From NCBI RefSeq assembly GCF_001282115.1, contig NZ_LJBR01000096.1, positions 1 to 40,969 of the forward strand: a stretch of DNA of 40,969 nucleotides. Direction: 5' to 3'. A program made the translations under genes and the position numbers. The stretch is from Streptomyces sp. NRRL B-24085. Its GTDB lineage: Bacteria > Actinomycetota > Actinomycetes > Streptomycetales > Streptomycetaceae. Numbering within the stretch: the first letter of the stretch is position 1; the number at the start of each line of letters is the position of its first letter. Positions 7,782 to 16,733 of the stretch are shown piece by piece. The notes beneath the pieces are model-generated. The model searched no databases. It was not told where the DNA came from and was given only the letters and a program-made list of their open reading frames with translations.

Positions 7782-8888
7782 CTACCGCTCGGTGGCGGCG
7801 AGCTGACCACAGGCCCCGTCGATCTCCTGCCCACGGGTGTCCCTGATGGTCACCGGCACCCCGTGGGCGGCGATGGCCTCGACGAACGCCTTCTCGTCCT
7901 CGGGCCGGGAGGCCGTCCACTTCGACCCCGGAGTGGGGTTCAGCGGGATGAGGTTGACGTGCACGGGCTTGCCCCTGAGCAGCCGCCCGAGCCGGTCCCC
8001 GCGCCACGCCTGGTCGTTGATGTCCCGGATGAGCGCGTACTCGATGCTGAGCCGCCGCCCGGACTTCTCGACGTACTCGAACCCGGCGTCGAGGACCTCG
8101 CGCACCTTCCACCGCGTGTTCACCGGGACGAGGGTGTCGCGCAGCTCGTCGTCGGGGGCGTGCAGAGAGATCGCGAGCCGGCACTTGAAGCCCTCGTCGG
8201 AGAACCGCTGGATGGCGGGCACGAGCCCTACCGTCGACACGGTGATGCCGCGCTGGGAGAGCCCGAGCCCGTCGGGGGCGGGATCGGTGAGCGCGCGGAT
8301 GGCTCCGACGACCCGCTTGTAGTTGGCGAGCGGCTCGCCCATGCCCATGAAGACGATGTTGGACAGTCGCGCGGGCCCGCCCGGAACCTCGCCGTCCCGC
8401 AGCGCCCGCATCCCGTCCACGATCTGGTGGACGATCTCGGCGGTGGACAGATTCCGGTCCAGTCCCGCCTGTCCGGTGGCACAGAAGGGGCAGTTCATCC
8501 CGCAGCCGGCCTGCGAGCTGATGCACATGGTCACCCGGTCCGGGTACCGCATGAGCACCGACTCCACGAGCGTCCCGTCGAACAGCCGCCACAACGTCTT
8601 GCGCGTGGTCCCCTGGTCGGTCGACAGATGCCGTACGACGGTCATGAGCTCGGGAAGCAGCGCCTCCTGGAGCTTGCCGCGCGCACCGGCCGGGATGTCC
8701 GTCCACTCCGCCGGGTCGTGCGCGTACCGCGCGAAGTAGTGCTGCGAGAGCTGCTTGGCGCGGAACGGCTTCTCCCCGATCCCCGCCACGACCTCCTTGC
8801 GCTCGGCAGGAGTGAGATCAGCGAGGTGCCGCGGCGGCTTCTTGGCCCCGCGGGGGGCGACGAAAGTGAGTTCTCCGGGTGCAGGCAT
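7782..8888 (-). CDS. rlmN: Dual-specificity 23S rRNA A2503 / tRNA A37 C2-methyltransferase
   Basis: A 368-residue radical-SAM enzyme that methylates C2 of A2503 in 23S rRNA and, in characterised bacteria, A37 of some tRNAs. The cluster motif CxxxCxxC is at Cys129, Cys133 and Cys136. The two mechanistic cysteines are also present: Cys122 in 'MCISSQAG' and Cys360 in 'GACGQL', matching E. coli Cys118 and Cys355. The ATG at 8888 is chosen because GGAAGGG lies a few bases upstream; the open frame reaches further but without a ribosome-binding site. Length fits RlmN. Presence of the Cys118-equivalent and the usual architecture favour RlmN over Cfr. Confidence 0.95.
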   Translation of the reverse strand: MPAPGELTFVAPRGAKKPPRHLADLTPAERKEVVAGIGEKPFRAKQLSQHYFARYAHDPAEWTDIPAGARGKLQEALLPELMTVVRHLSTDQGTTRKTLWRLFDGTLVESVLMRYPDRVTMCISSQAGCGMNCPFCATGQAGLDRNLSTAEIVHQIVDGMRALRDGEVPGGPARLSNIVFMGMGEPLANYKRVVGAIRALTDPAPDGLGLSQRGITVSTVGLVPAIQRFSDEGFKCRLAISLHAPDDELRDTLVPVNTRWKVREVLDAGFEYVEKSGRRLSIEYALIRDINDQAWRGDRLGRLLRGKPVHVNLIPLNPTPGSKWTASRPEDEKAFVEAIAAHGVPVTIRDTRGQEIDGACGQLAATER

Positions 8889-8982
8889 AACCCTTCCAGT
8901 GTGGCAGATCAATGCGGGGAGCCCGGGCCGGAGCGGGGTGGGGGTGGTCACCTGGTGCGATGATCACTTCGGAGGGGTGCAA

Positions 8983-9210
8983 GTGGACATGCTTGAACTG
9001 ATGGAGTGGCTGGCCGAGCGCGGCGTCACGACCGTGTTCAAGGTCGACGGTGACCGCATGGTCGAGCGACGGGCGGCGTGGATGGTCATCGTCAGCGGTG
9101 GGGCACTCGGCGAGGACTCGTTCTTCCGTGCCGATCTGGCGAGGCCCGACGCATGCCTGGATGCGTTGCTCGCCCACCTGGAGAGCAAGGGGCTGTCCCC
9201 GTTCGCGTAG
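8983..9210 (+). CDS. Small conserved-looking protein of unknown function (75 aa)
   Basis: A 75-residue soluble protein, divergent from rlmN. It is rich in charged residues with an alternating strand/helix look ('TTVFKVDGDRM', 'AWMVIVSGGALG', 'ACLDALLAHLESKG'). No Cys, no signal peptide and no membrane segment. GTG 8983 is preferred because GGAGG at 8971-8975 is 7 nt upstream; GTG 8977 lies on that site and ATG 8989 is a little far. Strong codon bias and a good ribosome-binding site support it as a real gene. I do not recognise a family. A strong terminator follows at 9271. Confidence 0.7.
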   Translation: MDMLELMEWLAERGVTTVFKVDGDRMVERRAAWMVIVSGGALGEDSFFRADLARPDACLDALLAHLESKGLSPFA

Positions 9211-9270
9211 GGCTACGCCCGGTGCCGCCGAAGCCTGGGCGCCCTCCCCAGGGAAGGCGGCCCTGACGAC

Positions 9271-9304
9271 GCGGCCCCCGCCCTGAGATCAGGACGGGGG
9301 CCGC
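9271..9304. terminator. Hairpin between the 75-aa gene and cdsA
   Basis: 9271-9280 pairs with 9295-9304 (10 bp, all G/C). A mismatch follows, then CCTGA/TCAGG (9282-9286 with 9289-9293) and a 2-nt loop. It lies 18 nt beyond the cdsA stop (minus) and 60 nt beyond the small plus-strand gene, so it can end both transcripts. Confidence 0.75.
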
Positions 9305-9322
9305 GAGGCCGTACAGGAGAAG

Positions 9323-10492
9323 TCAGCCCGAACCCACGAACAGCACCAGCAGCAGCCACACCACCGGTGCCGTCGGCAGCAGGGAGTCCAGGCGGTCCAT
9401 GATGCCGCCATGGCCCGGCAGCAGCGTGCCCATGTCCTTGATGCCGAGGTCCCGCTTGATCATCGACTCGCCGAGGTCACCCAGCGTCGCGCTGGCCGCG
9501 ACCGCCAGCCCGAGCAGCAGGCCCTGCCACCACGCGCCGTCGTCGATCAGGAACTCCATGCACAGCGCACCCGCGGCCATCGCGAACGCCACCGCTCCGA
9601 CCAGGCCCTCCCGGGTCTTGCCGGGGCTGATGCGCGGCGCGAGCTTGTGGGTGCCGAAGCGCCAGCCGACCGCGTAGGCGCCGGTGTCGCTGACGACGGT
9701 CAGGAGCAGGAAGGTCAGGACACGTGCGGCCCCGTCCTCGGCCGTCAGCATCATCGCGACGAACGTGGCCAGGAACGGGACGTAGAACGCCGCGAAGACA
9801 CCCGCCGTGACGTCCTTGAGGTAGCCCTCCGGCGGTTCCGTCATCCGCCAGACGAGGACCGCGAGTGCCGTGAGCGCCATGGCCACCCAGGCACCCTCCG
9901 CGCCCCGGACGTACCCCGAGACGACCATCGCGGCCCCGCCGAGCGCCAGCGGCACGAGCGGCGCCTTGATGCCCTTGCGTTCCTCCAGCCGCTTCGTCAG
10001 CTCCCACAGCCCGACCACGACGGCGACCGCTATCACGCCGACGAACGCGGCCTTGACGAAGAACAGCGACGCGATGATCACGACGCCGAGTCCGACACCG
10101 ACCCCTATGGCCGCACCCAGGTCCCGCCCCGCGCTCTTCTTCTGCGGCGCGGGCGCCGGCTGCGAGGAGTCGGGCATGGGCTCCGGATTCTGCGTCTGCG
10201 GTGCCGCCGCGTAGGGCTGCGCCGATGCGGTGTCTTCACGGAACGTCCCGTGGCGGGACGCCTCGTCGCGGAACAAGGGACCACTCAGCCGAGCGGCCCC
10301 CCGGTCGTCATCCTGGGCGTCGCCGTACGGGGGTACGGCGGGTCCGTCGGGCACGATGGGCATGGGCCGAGTGTGCTGCGCGTCATGCGCATCGTACGCG
10401 GGACCCGCCGGGGCAGCCCCCTGGACAGGCCCCTGGTCGGACGGCCCCCAGTACCCGGCGTGGGGCGGCGTCGCCCAGGAAGAGTCGTTCAT
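9323..10492 (-). CDS. cdsA: Phosphatidate cytidylyltransferase (CDP-diacylglycerol synthase)
   Basis: A 389-residue membrane enzyme making CDP-diacylglycerol from CTP and phosphatidate, the branch point to phosphatidylglycerol, cardiolipin and phosphatidylinositol. The C-terminal CDS signature is complete: KRD, KDMG, then PGHGGIMDRLD (about residues 342-369). About eight hydrophobic segments fill residues 120-389. The first ~115 residues are Pro/Gln/Asp-rich, hydrophilic and probably disordered, an extension absent from the E. coli enzyme. The ATG shares a base with the frr stop (TGATG), so the two are translationally coupled. Confidence 0.95.
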   Translation of the reverse strand: MNDSSWATPPHAGYWGPSDQGPVQGAAPAGPAYDAHDAQHTRPMPIVPDGPAVPPYGDAQDDDRGAARLSGPLFRDEASRHGTFREDTASAQPYAAAPQTQNPEPMPDSSQPAPAPQKKSAGRDLGAAIGVGVGLGVVIIASLFFVKAAFVGVIAVAVVVGLWELTKRLEERKGIKAPLVPLALGGAAMVVSGYVRGAEGAWVAMALTALAVLVWRMTEPPEGYLKDVTAGVFAAFYVPFLATFVAMMLTAEDGAARVLTFLLLTVVSDTGAYAVGWRFGTHKLAPRISPGKTREGLVGAVAFAMAAGALCMEFLIDDGAWWQGLLLGLAVAASATLGDLGESMIKRDLGIKDMGTLLPGHGGIMDRLDSLLPTAPVVWLLLVLFVGSG

Positions 10493-11049
10493 CAGACCTC
10501 GAGAAGCTCCGCTTCCTTGTGCTTGAGGAGCTCGTCCACCTGAGCGACGTACTTGTGCGTCGCGTCGTCGAGCTCCTTCTCCGCACGGCGGCCCTCGTCC
10601 TCGCCGACCTCGCCGTCCTTGACGAGCTTGTCGATCGCGTCCTTGGCCTTGCGGCGGACCGAGCGGATGGACACGCGCGAGTCCTCGGCCTTGCCCCGGG
10701 CCACCTTGATGTAGTCGCGGCGGCGCTCCTCGGTGAGCTCGGGGAACACCACTCGGATGATGTTGCCGTCGTTGCTCGGGTTGACGCCCAGGTCGGAGTC
10801 GCGGATCGCCTGCTCGATGTTGCGCAGCGCGGACTTGTCGAACGGGGTCACCACGGCCATGCGCGGCTCCGGCACGGAGAACGAGGCCAACTGGTTGATC
10901 GGCGTCGGCGCGCCGTAGTAGTCGGCCACGATCTTGTTGAACATCGCCGGGTGCGCACGCCCGGTACGGATCGCGGCGAAGTCCTCCTTGGCGACCACGA
11001 CGGCCTTCTCCATCTTCTCCTCGGCCTCGAGGAGGGTCTCTTCGATCAC
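10492..11049 (-). CDS. frr: Ribosome recycling factor
   Basis: A 185-residue protein, exactly the usual RRF length. It splits post-termination ribosomes together with EF-G. Recognisable by '[23 protein letters not shown]' near the N-terminus, '[23 protein letters not shown]' in the middle and the long charged C-terminal helix '[22 protein letters not shown]'. GTG 11049 is chosen over the preceding GTG because AGGAG is 7 nt upstream and the length then fits the family. It lies between pyrH and cdsA, the order found in many bacteria. Confidence 0.96.
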   Translation of the reverse strand: MIEETLLEAEEKMEKAVVVAKEDFAAIRTGRAHPAMFNKIVADYYGAPTPINQLASFSVPEPRMAVVTPFDKSALRNIEQAIRDSDLGVNPSNDGNIIRVVFPELTEERRRDYIKVARGKAEDSRVSIRSVRRKAKDAIDKLVKDGEVGEDEGRRAEKELDDATHKYVAQVDELLKHKEAELLEV

Positions 11050-11167
11050 CACTTGCTCCTGCGTGTCTTGAGTAGGCCCGGCTGCTGTTCCATGTGCGTG
11101 GGGGCGGCGGCCGGCTGCGTCGCGTCTTCTTCCTGCACGGTTCCCGACCGGCAGGACATTGTCCATC

Positions 11168-11186
11168 CCCCGGTCAGGGACCGGGG
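11168..11186 (-). terminator. Hairpin between pyrH and frr
   Basis: CCCCGGT (11168-11174) pairs with ACCGGGG (11180-11186) around a 5-nt loop. It begins 12 nt downstream of the pyrH stop, in the 148-nt gap before frr. It may terminate or attenuate transcription or protect a processed 3' end; no U-run is present. Confidence 0.45.
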
Positions 11187-11197
11187 ACATCCCCGGG

Positions 11198-11956
11198 TCA
11201 GTCCCGGCTGCCCTGCTCACCCACAAGCGTGCCGATCTTCTCACCCTTGACGGCTCGCGCGATATTTCCCTCCGCCAGGAGCTCGAACACCAGGATCGGG
11301 AGCTTGTTGTCCCGGCACAGCGTGATGGCGGTGGCGTCGGCGACCTTGAGGTCACGGGTGATGACCTCGCCGTAGCCGAGGGCGTCGAACTTGACGGCGT
11401 CGGGGTTGGTCTTCGGGTCGGAGTCGTAGACCCCGTCCACGCCGTTCTTGCCCATGAGCAGCGCCTCGGCGTCGATCTCCAGGGCGCGCTGCGCGGCGGT
11501 GGTGTCGGTGGAGAAGTACGGCATGCCCATACCGGCGCCGAAGATGACCACGCGGCCCTTCTCCAGGTGGCGCACGGCCCGCAGCGGGATGTACGGCTCG
11601 GCGACCTGGCCCATGGTGATGGCGGTCTGCACCCGGCTGTCGATGCCCTCCTTCTCCAGGAAGTCCTGGAGGGCGAGGCAGTTCATCACGGTGCCGAGCA
11701 TGCCCATGTAGTCCGAGCGGGCCCGGTCCATGCCGCGCTGCTGGAGTTCGGCACCCCGGAAGAAGTTGCCGCCGCCGATGACGACGGCGATCTCGGCGCC
11801 GTCCCGGACGACGGCGGCGATCTCGCGGGCGATCTTGTGCACCACGTCGGGGTCCACACCCAGGCCCCCGCCACCGGCGAACGCCTCTCCGGACAGCTTC
11901 AGCAGAAACCGGCCGCGTACTTTGCCGTCGTCGCTCTTCTGGGCCTTGGTGGTCAT
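11198..11956 (-). CDS. pyrH: UMP kinase
   Basis: A 252-residue member of the amino-acid-kinase fold that phosphorylates UMP to UDP, feeding all pyrimidine nucleotides. Diagnostic segments include '[11 protein letters not shown]' near residue 18 and '[12 protein letters not shown]' (phosphate-binding glycines). '[20 protein letters not shown]' and '[38 protein letters not shown]' follow. The ATG at 11956 follows a purine-rich GAGGCGGG; the frame extends upstream without a plausible start signal. About 190 nt with two hairpins separate it from tsf, so it may have its own promoter or be attenuated. Confidence 0.96.
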   Translation of the reverse strand: MTTKAQKSDDGKVRGRFLLKLSGEAFAGGGGLGVDPDVVHKIAREIAAVVRDGAEIAVVIGGGNFFRGAELQQRGMDRARSDYMGMLGTVMNCLALQDFLEKEGIDSRVQTAITMGQVAEPYIPLRAVRHLEKGRVVIFGAGMGMPYFSTDTTAAQRALEIDAEALLMGKNGVDGVYDSDPKTNPDAVKFDALGYGEVITRDLKVADATAITLCRDNKLPILVFELLAEGNIARAVKGEKIGTLVGEQGSRD

Positions 11957-11989
11957 GGGGATCCCGCCTCTTTCACCTGTTGCACATAC

Positions 11990-12049
11990 GAAGAAGGCCA
12001 CTGCCGGTGGGAACTGGTTCGCATCCCATGCGCGGCAATGGCCTCCTCG
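11990..12049 (-). terminator. Long hairpin in the tsf-pyrH gap (second of two)
   Basis: The arms 11990-12006 and 12033-12048 pair over about 16 bp with three G-U pairs. Inside the loop CGCAT (12020-12024) pairs with ATGCG (12028-12032). It lies about 35 nt before the pyrH start on the minus transcript. It could be a tsf terminator or a pyrH leader structure. Confidence 0.55.
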
Positions 12050-12060
12050 TCAGATCTGCT

Positions 12061-12100
12061 GTCGTCCGCCACGCGCGTGCGTGGCGGCGTACCGGACGAC
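12061..12100 (-). terminator. Hairpin just downstream of tsf (first of two)
   Basis: GTCGTCCG (12061-12068) pairs with CGGACGAC (12093-12100). Alternatively, CCGCCACGC (12066-12074) pairs with GCGTGGCGG (12079-12087) as a perfect 9-bp stem with a 4-nt loop. It begins 45 nt after the tsf stop. Two mutually exclusive pairings are possible. Confidence 0.55.
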
Positions 12101-12144
12101 TGCTGACGACCCTATAGGGCCCGCGCGTCGCTCGCGGTACGGAC

Positions 12145-12981
12145 TCAGATGCCGACCTTGATACGCGTGAAGCGCTTCAGGGTGACACCGGCCTCGTCCA
12201 GGACCTTCTGGACCGACTTCTTGGGGTCGAGCGCGTACGGCTGACCGAGCAGCGTGGCGTCCTTGAAGAAGCCGTTGACGCGACCCTCGACGATCTTGGC
12301 GATCGCGGCCTCGGGCTTGCCCTCGGCGCGGGTGGTCTCCTCGGCGATGCGGCGCTCGGACTCGACGACCTCGGCCGGCACGTCCTCCTTGGAGAGGTAC
12401 TTCGGCGCGAAGGCGGCGATGTGCTGGGCGACACCGCGCGCGGTCTCCGCGTCCGGCTTGTCCAGCTCGACGAGGACACCGATCTGCGGGGGCAGGTCGG
12501 GCATCGTGCGGTGCATGTACGCGGTCACGTAACCGTCGGCGAACTGCGCGAAGCGGTCCAGGACGATCTTCTCGCCGAGGTTGGCGTTGGCCTCGTCCAC
12601 GTACGCCTGGACGGTCTTGCCGGCCTCGATCTCGGAGGCGAGCAGGGCCTCCAGGTCGGCCGGGGAGGTCGCGGCGACGTGCTGCGCGATCTTGTCGGCG
12701 ACGGCCTGGAACTTCTCGCCCTTGGCGACGAAGTCGGTCTCGCACTTGAGCTCGACGAGGACGCCGGAGGAGTTGTCGTCGGCGATGATGGAGACCACGG
12801 CGCCGTTCTCGGCGGAGCGGCCCTCGCGCTTGGCGACGCCCTTCTGGCCCTTGATCCGGAGCGCCTCGACGGCCTTCTCGACGTCGCCCTCGGCCTCGTC
12901 CAGCGCCTTCTTGCAGTCCATCATGCCGGCGCCGGTGAGCTCACGGAGCTTCTTGACGTCGGCGGCGGTGTAGTTCGCCAT
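12145..12981 (-). CDS. tsf: Translation elongation factor Ts
   Basis: A 278-residue nucleotide-exchange factor for EF-Tu. The N-terminal UBA-like domain ('YTAADVKKLRELTGAGMMDCKKAL') and the core motif TDFVAK (Thr82-Lys87), which inserts into EF-Tu to release GDP, are present. The ATG at 12981 gives the usual N-terminus MANYTAADV; upstream in-frame codons are poor. It follows rpsB by 134 nt with a strong hairpin between, so tsf is probably made at a different level from rpsB. Confidence 0.97.
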   Translation of the reverse strand: MANYTAADVKKLRELTGAGMMDCKKALDEAEGDVEKAVEALRIKGQKGVAKREGRSAENGAVVSIIADDNSSGVLVELKCETDFVAKGEKFQAVADKIAQHVAATSPADLEALLASEIEAGKTVQAYVDEANANLGEKIVLDRFAQFADGYVTAYMHRTMPDLPPQIGVLVELDKPDAETARGVAQHIAAFAPKYLSKEDVPAEVVESERRIAEETTRAEGKPEAAIAKIVEGRVNGFFKDATLLGQPYALDPKKSVQKVLDEAGVTLKRFTRIKVGI

Positions 12982-13064
12982 GAGTCTGTGAATCTTTCTC
13001 GAAGTCGGGAGATCTGCCCGGTCCACGATCCACGGGAAGATGTGGATCGCGAACCTATGGGTGA

Positions 13065-13102
13065 ACGGCGGGAGCGAACCGGATGTCGGCCGCTCCCGCC
13101 GT
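13065..13102 (-). terminator. Hairpin between rpsB and tsf
   Basis: A perfect 12-bp inverted repeat: ACGGCGGGAGCG (13065-13076) with CGCTCCCGCCGT (13091-13102), 14-nt loop. It starts 14 nt after the rpsB stop. A further 8-bp stem (13027-13034 with 13042-13049) lies in the tsf leader. It probably terminates part of rpsB transcription. Confidence 0.6.
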
Positions 13103-13115
13103 CAACGCTGACTGA

Positions 13116-14021
13116 TCAGGCCTGCTCGGCCTCGGCGGCGGGAGCCTCGGCAGCGGGGGCCTCGGCAGCGGCCTCCGCCGGAGCCTCGGCGGCCGGGGCC
13201 TCGGCAGCGGCGGGCGCCTCGGCGGCGGGAGCCTCCTCGGCCTTCTTCTCGCCGCCCTCGAGCAGGTCGCGCTCCCACTCGGCGAGCGGCTCGCCCGCGG
13301 CCTTCTCGCCCTTGTCACCGGTGGCGACGCGCGAGCGGCTGATGAGGCCCTCGGCGACGGCGTCGGCGATCACGCGGGTGAGCAGGGTGACGGAGCGGAT
13401 CGCGTCGTCGTTGCCCGGGATCTTGTAGTCGACCTCGTCGGGGTCGCAGTTGGTGTCGAGGATGGCGACGACCGGGATGTTGAGCTTCCGGGCCTCGCCG
13501 ACCGCGATGTGCTCCTTCTTGGTGTCCACGATCCAGACGGCGCTGGGCACCTTCTGCATCTCGCGGATACCACCGAGGGTCTTCTCGAGCTTGGCCTTCT
13601 CACGCGAGAGGACCAGGAGCTCCTTCTTGGTCAGACCCGAGGCGGCGACGTCCTCGAAGTCGATCTGCTCGAGCTCCTTGAGGCGCTGCAGACGCTTGTA
13701 GACGGTCGAGAAGTTGGTGAGCATGCCGCCCAGCCAGCGCTGGTTGACGTAGGGCATGCCGACGCGGGTGGCCTGCTCGGCGATGGCCTCCTGCGCCTGC
13801 TTCTTCGTGCCGACGAACATGACCGTGCCGCCGTGGGCGACGGTCTCCTTGACGAACTCGTAGGCGCGGTCGATGTACGACAGCGACTGGAGCAGGTCGA
13901 TGATGTAGATGCCGTTGCGCTCCGTGAAGATGAAGCGCTTCATCTTCGGGTTCCAACGACGGGTCTGGTGACCGAAGTGGACGCCGCTCTCCAGCAGCTC
14001 CCGCATCGTGACGACGGCCAT
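13116..14021 (-). CDS. rpsB: 30S ribosomal protein S2 with Ala/Glu/Pro-rich tail
   Basis: A 301-residue S2. Family sequence is clear from '[43 protein letters not shown]' through '[33 protein letters not shown]'. E. coli S2 has about 240 residues; here about 60 more form a low-complexity tail of EAPAA-type repeats ending AEQA, with repetitive DNA at about 13121-13235. Such tails are seen in other streptomycetes (general knowledge). The ATG at 14021 has AAGGAG 8 nt upstream. First gene of the rpsB-tsf-pyrH-frr-cdsA series. A possible -10 element (TACACT, complement of 14191-14196) lies in the leader region. Confidence 0.97.
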   Translation of the reverse strand: MAVVTMRELLESGVHFGHQTRRWNPKMKRFIFTERNGIYIIDLLQSLSYIDRAYEFVKETVAHGGTVMFVGTKKQAQEAIAEQATRVGMPYVNQRWLGGMLTNFSTVYKRLQRLKELEQIDFEDVAASGLTKKELLVLSREKAKLEKTLGGIREMQKVPSAVWIVDTKKEHIAVGEARKLNIPVVAILDTNCDPDEVDYKIPGNDDAIRSVTLLTRVIADAVAEGLISRSRVATGDKGEKAAGEPLAEWERDLLEGGEKKAEEAPAAEAPAAAEAPAAEAPAEAAAEAPAAEAPAAEAEQA

Positions 14022-14293
14022 GGCCGTTCTCCTTGGTTTTCTCGGTTGTACCGCGGGAACCGGAGGGCTCCCGCGCCTGACGCCCGCGACGCGCCTTGCC
14101 GCAAAGGACCGAGAGGCGCTGACACCGACCGCGTGACGGCCTGATGTCGGGGCGTGCGAAGTCGACCCGGTGACCCGGATCGCCAGAAGAAGTGTACGGG
14201 ACCGGCGGGGCACCGGGTGACGCCGCTGTCCACAACCCGGGAGTACTCCACAGGTCCCCGCCGTTCTACGGCCGGTTGCGGCACGGTTCGGGG

Positions 14294-15031
14294 ATGCGAG
14301 CGAAACGATGTGCGGGGTACGGGCTGGGCTTGCTGCCGGTCCTGGCGGCGCTGGGGTTGCTGGTGCTGGGGTTGCTGCTGTTCCTGGCGGCGCTGCCGCT
14401 GCGCCCGCCGCCCCCGGCGACCCCGCTGGAGCCGGCGGGCACGGACACCTCGGTGCCGGTGGTGGGGCGCACCTGGCCGGTGGGCTCCCGTCCTGCGGTC
14501 CTGCGCGGCTGGGAACCGCCGGCGACGGTGTACGGCCGCGGCCACCGGGGCGTGGACCTGGCGGCACCCGCGGGCACCCCGGTACGGGCGGTGGCGGCGG
14601 GCCGGGTCTCCTTCGCGGGCCGGGTGGCGGGAAAGGGAGCGGTGTCCGTGGAACTGACGGGGACGGACCTCCGCACGACCTACGAACCGGTGACGGCGTC
14701 GGTGGACAAGGGCGCCGAGGTGGAGGCGGGCGAGGTGATCGGCACGGTGGACCCGACGGGCTCCCACTGCATGACTGCCTGCGTCCACTGGGGCTTGAGA
14801 AGGGGCGAGACCTACCTGGACCCCCTGTCTCTGCTACCGCCCTGGCTCCTGCGCAGGGGGCCGTCGAGACTGCTCCCCGTCCTGGGCGTTCCGCTGCCTC
14901 AGCTGCGGGCAGCGGTGCCGCCGGGGCGGCACGGGTGGGCGCAACGGCACCAGGCGAGCGCCGGCGGGCGAGCCCGCCCCGCGCTCAGCCCCGCACGCCC
15001 CGCAGCGCCATGGAGACCGCGGCCTCGGTGA
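14294..15031 (+). CDS. Membrane-anchored M23 (LytM-like) peptidase-family protein with altered HxH motif
   Basis: A 245-residue protein with an N-terminal hydrophobic anchor (about 11-36), a Pro-rich linker and an extracytoplasmic M23 domain (about 75-180). M23 enzymes cut peptidoglycan cross-bridges. The first zinc motif HxxxD is present as His84-Asp88 ('[15 protein letters not shown]'). The second motif, normally HxH, reads Cys163-Val-His165 ('TACVHWGL'). The zinc ligand His165 is kept, while the general-base His is Cys; His158 is close by. It may be a non-catalytic activator or use another base. The ATG at 14294 lacks a good ribosome-binding site and a longer start is possible. The 3' end overlaps the convergent tetR gene by 47 nt. 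Confidence 0.78.
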   Translation: MRAKRCAGYGLGLLPVLAALGLLVLGLLLFLAALPLRPPPPATPLEPAGTDTSVPVVGRTWPVGSRPAVLRGWEPPATVYGRGHRGVDLAAPAGTPVRAVAAGRVSFAGRVAGKGAVSVELTGTDLRTTYEPVTASVDKGAEVEAGEVIGTVDPTGSHCMTACVHWGLRRGETYLDPLSLLPPWLLRRGPSRLLPVLGVPLPQLRAAVPPGRHGWAQRHQASAGGRARPALSPARPAAPWRPRPR

Positions 15032-15575
15032 TCACCGAGGGCTCCTCCGCCGCCCCCAGCTCGATCCTCCGCACCGCCGCGTCCACGACCCCCTGCACCA
15101 GCATCGCCGCGAGCCGGGGCTGCGCGTGCCCCATCTCGTCGAGCGCCGAGACGATCATCGCCACCAGCCCCCCGTGCGCCGCCCGGATCTTCTCCCGCGC
15201 CCCCGCGTCCAGCTCGCTCGCGGAGATGGCGACGACGGCCCGGTGCCGCCGGTCTCCGACCAGCGCCAGCTGCTGCCGCACATACGCCTCGACCTTGCCC
15301 TCGGGCGAGGGCTCCCGCTCCATCGCGGCCGACACCTCCGCGGCCCACACCGGGAAGTCGACCTCGCACAGCTCCTCGACCACGGCGGCCCGCGACCGGA
15401 AATACTCGTACACGGACGACCGCGCGAGCCCCGTCCGCTCGGCGAGGGCCGGGAAGGTCAGCGCCTCCGTACCGCCCTCGGACAGCAGAGAGCGAGCCGC
15501 GTCCAGCAGGGCGGCTCGCTGCATCGACCGGTGCTCGGCCACGGAGGCCGCTCGAATCCTTGGCACGTCAACCAC
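14985..15575 (-). CDS. TetR-family transcriptional regulator
   Basis: A 196-residue regulator. The N-terminal helix-turn-helix is typical: 'LLDAARSLLSEGGTEALTFPALAERTGLARSSVYEYFRSRAAVVEEL' (about residues 22-70). The C-terminal ligand domain is unclassified. It starts at GTG 15575, with a later GTG (codon 4) possible. It lies convergent to the M23 gene and 72 nt downstream of whiG on the opposite side of that gene's stop, so it is not obviously in an operon. The target is unknown and I see no clear palindromic operator at its own start. Confidence 0.85.
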   Translation of the reverse strand: MVDVPRIRAASVAEHRSMQRAALLDAARSLLSEGGTEALTFPALAERTGLARSSVYEYFRSRAAVVEELCEVDFPVWAAEVSAAMEREPSPEGKVEAYVRQQLALVGDRRHRAVVAISASELDAGAREKIRAAHGGLVAMIVSALDEMGHAQPRLAAMLVQGVVDAAVRRIELGAAEEPSVITEAAVSMALRGVRG

Positions 15576-15647
15576 TGTACGGACGGACCGGTGCCGACGG
15601 GAGTCACTCCCTCCGACCAGCGCCGGCCGGAAGCCCGTCAGGCCAGG

Positions 15648-16490
15648 TCAGCGGCCGAAACTGGCCAGCTTCGCCCGCAACTGGAGCACCGACTTGGTGT
15701 GGATCTGGCTGACCCTGCTCTCGGTCACCCCCAGCACGTTGCCGATCTCGGCGAGCGTGAGGCCCTCGTAGTAGTAGAGGGTCACGACCGTCTTCTCCCG
15801 CTCGGGCAGCGTGTTGATGGCCCGCGCCAGGAACCGTCTGAGCTCGCGGTCCTCGGCGACCTCCACGGGGTTGTCCGCGGCGGTGTCCTCCAGCGTGTCC
15901 ATGAGGCTGAGCCGGTCGCCGCCCTCGCCGCCGACGTGCAGCAGCTCCTCCAGCGCCACCACGTTGGCCAGCGACAACTGGCTGAAGACCGCGTGGAGAT
16001 CGTCGACCGCGATGCCCAGCTCGCCGGCGACCTCCCCCTCCGTCGGCGTCCGCCGCAGGCGCGCCTCAAGGGTCGCGTACGCCCGCTCGACGTTGCGGGC
16101 CTTCTGCCGCACGGACCGCGGGATCCAGTCGAGCGCCCGCAGTTCGTCGATCATCGCGCCCCGGATCCGGGTGATCGCGTACGTCTCGAACTTGATCTCC
16201 CGGTCGACGTCGAACTTCTCGATCGCGTCGATGAGCCCGAAGACCCCCGAGGAGACGAAGTCCGCCTGCTCGACATTGGGCGGCAGGCCCACGCTCACCC
16301 GCCCGGCCACGTACTTCACGAGCGGTGAGTAGTGCAGGATGAGCTGCTCTCGCAGCCGCTCGTCTCCCGTGGCCTTGTACGACCGCCACAGCTCTTCGAG
16401 CGTGGAGGGAGCGGGCGGCCGCACGCTGCCACCGTCACGGGCGGCCGCGGGGATCGCCGCCCGGTCGGACCCGGAAGTGTGCTGGGGCAT
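15648..16490 (-). CDS. whiG: Sporulation sigma factor WhiG
   Basis: A 280-residue FliA/SigD-class sigma factor, the length of S. coelicolor WhiG. Region 2 (about 35-115, '[18 protein letters not shown]', '[26 protein letters not shown]'), region 3 (about 120-200) and region 4 (about 225-278, '[37 protein letters not shown]') are all intact. In streptomycetes WhiG commits aerial hyphae to sporulation by activating whiI and whiH, and is held by the anti-sigma RsiG with c-di-GMP. No rsiG-like gene is in this window. The ATG at 16490 is preceded by AAGGCGAC. dprA ends about 240 nt upstream on the same strand. Confidence 0.96.
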   Translation of the reverse strand: MPQHTSGSDRAAIPAAARDGGSVRPPAPSTLEELWRSYKATGDERLREQLILHYSPLVKYVAGRVSVGLPPNVEQADFVSSGVFGLIDAIEKFDVDREIKFETYAITRIRGAMIDELRALDWIPRSVRQKARNVERAYATLEARLRRTPTEGEVAGELGIAVDDLHAVFSQLSLANVVALEELLHVGGEGGDRLSLMDTLEDTAADNPVEVAEDRELRRFLARAINTLPEREKTVVTLYYYEGLTLAEIGNVLGVTESRVSQIHTKSVLQLRAKLASFGR

Positions 16491-16733
16491 TCGTCGCCTT
16501 GTGCCGTTCTGCCGTGAAGTACGCGTTGTACGTGGAGTGCGTCGGAATCCCCGTGAGCGTAGCGTGACTGAAGAGTCGCAGTGCGCAAACAGTGTGCCCG
16601 GGTCCACGCGCGGACGCGTTCCGCGGACCGCATCCGCGAGGCGCTGTCGTCGCCCTGTGTGATCAACGGAACACCCCAACTGCGAGAATTCCCAAGGGTG
16701 TCGGGGTTAGCCCGGACGGCCGAACACGCTCGG

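Noticed and set aside
8889..8951. N-terminal extension of RlmN (21 residues)
   Set aside because: The upstream start has no ribosome-binding site, while ATG 8888 has GGAAGGG and gives cysteine numbering in step with E. coli RlmN.
16609..16637. GC-rich inverted repeat in the whiG leader as a regulatory riboswitch
   Set aside because: Only an imperfect 9-bp stem with no conserved RNA motif; it could equally be a weak dprA terminator.
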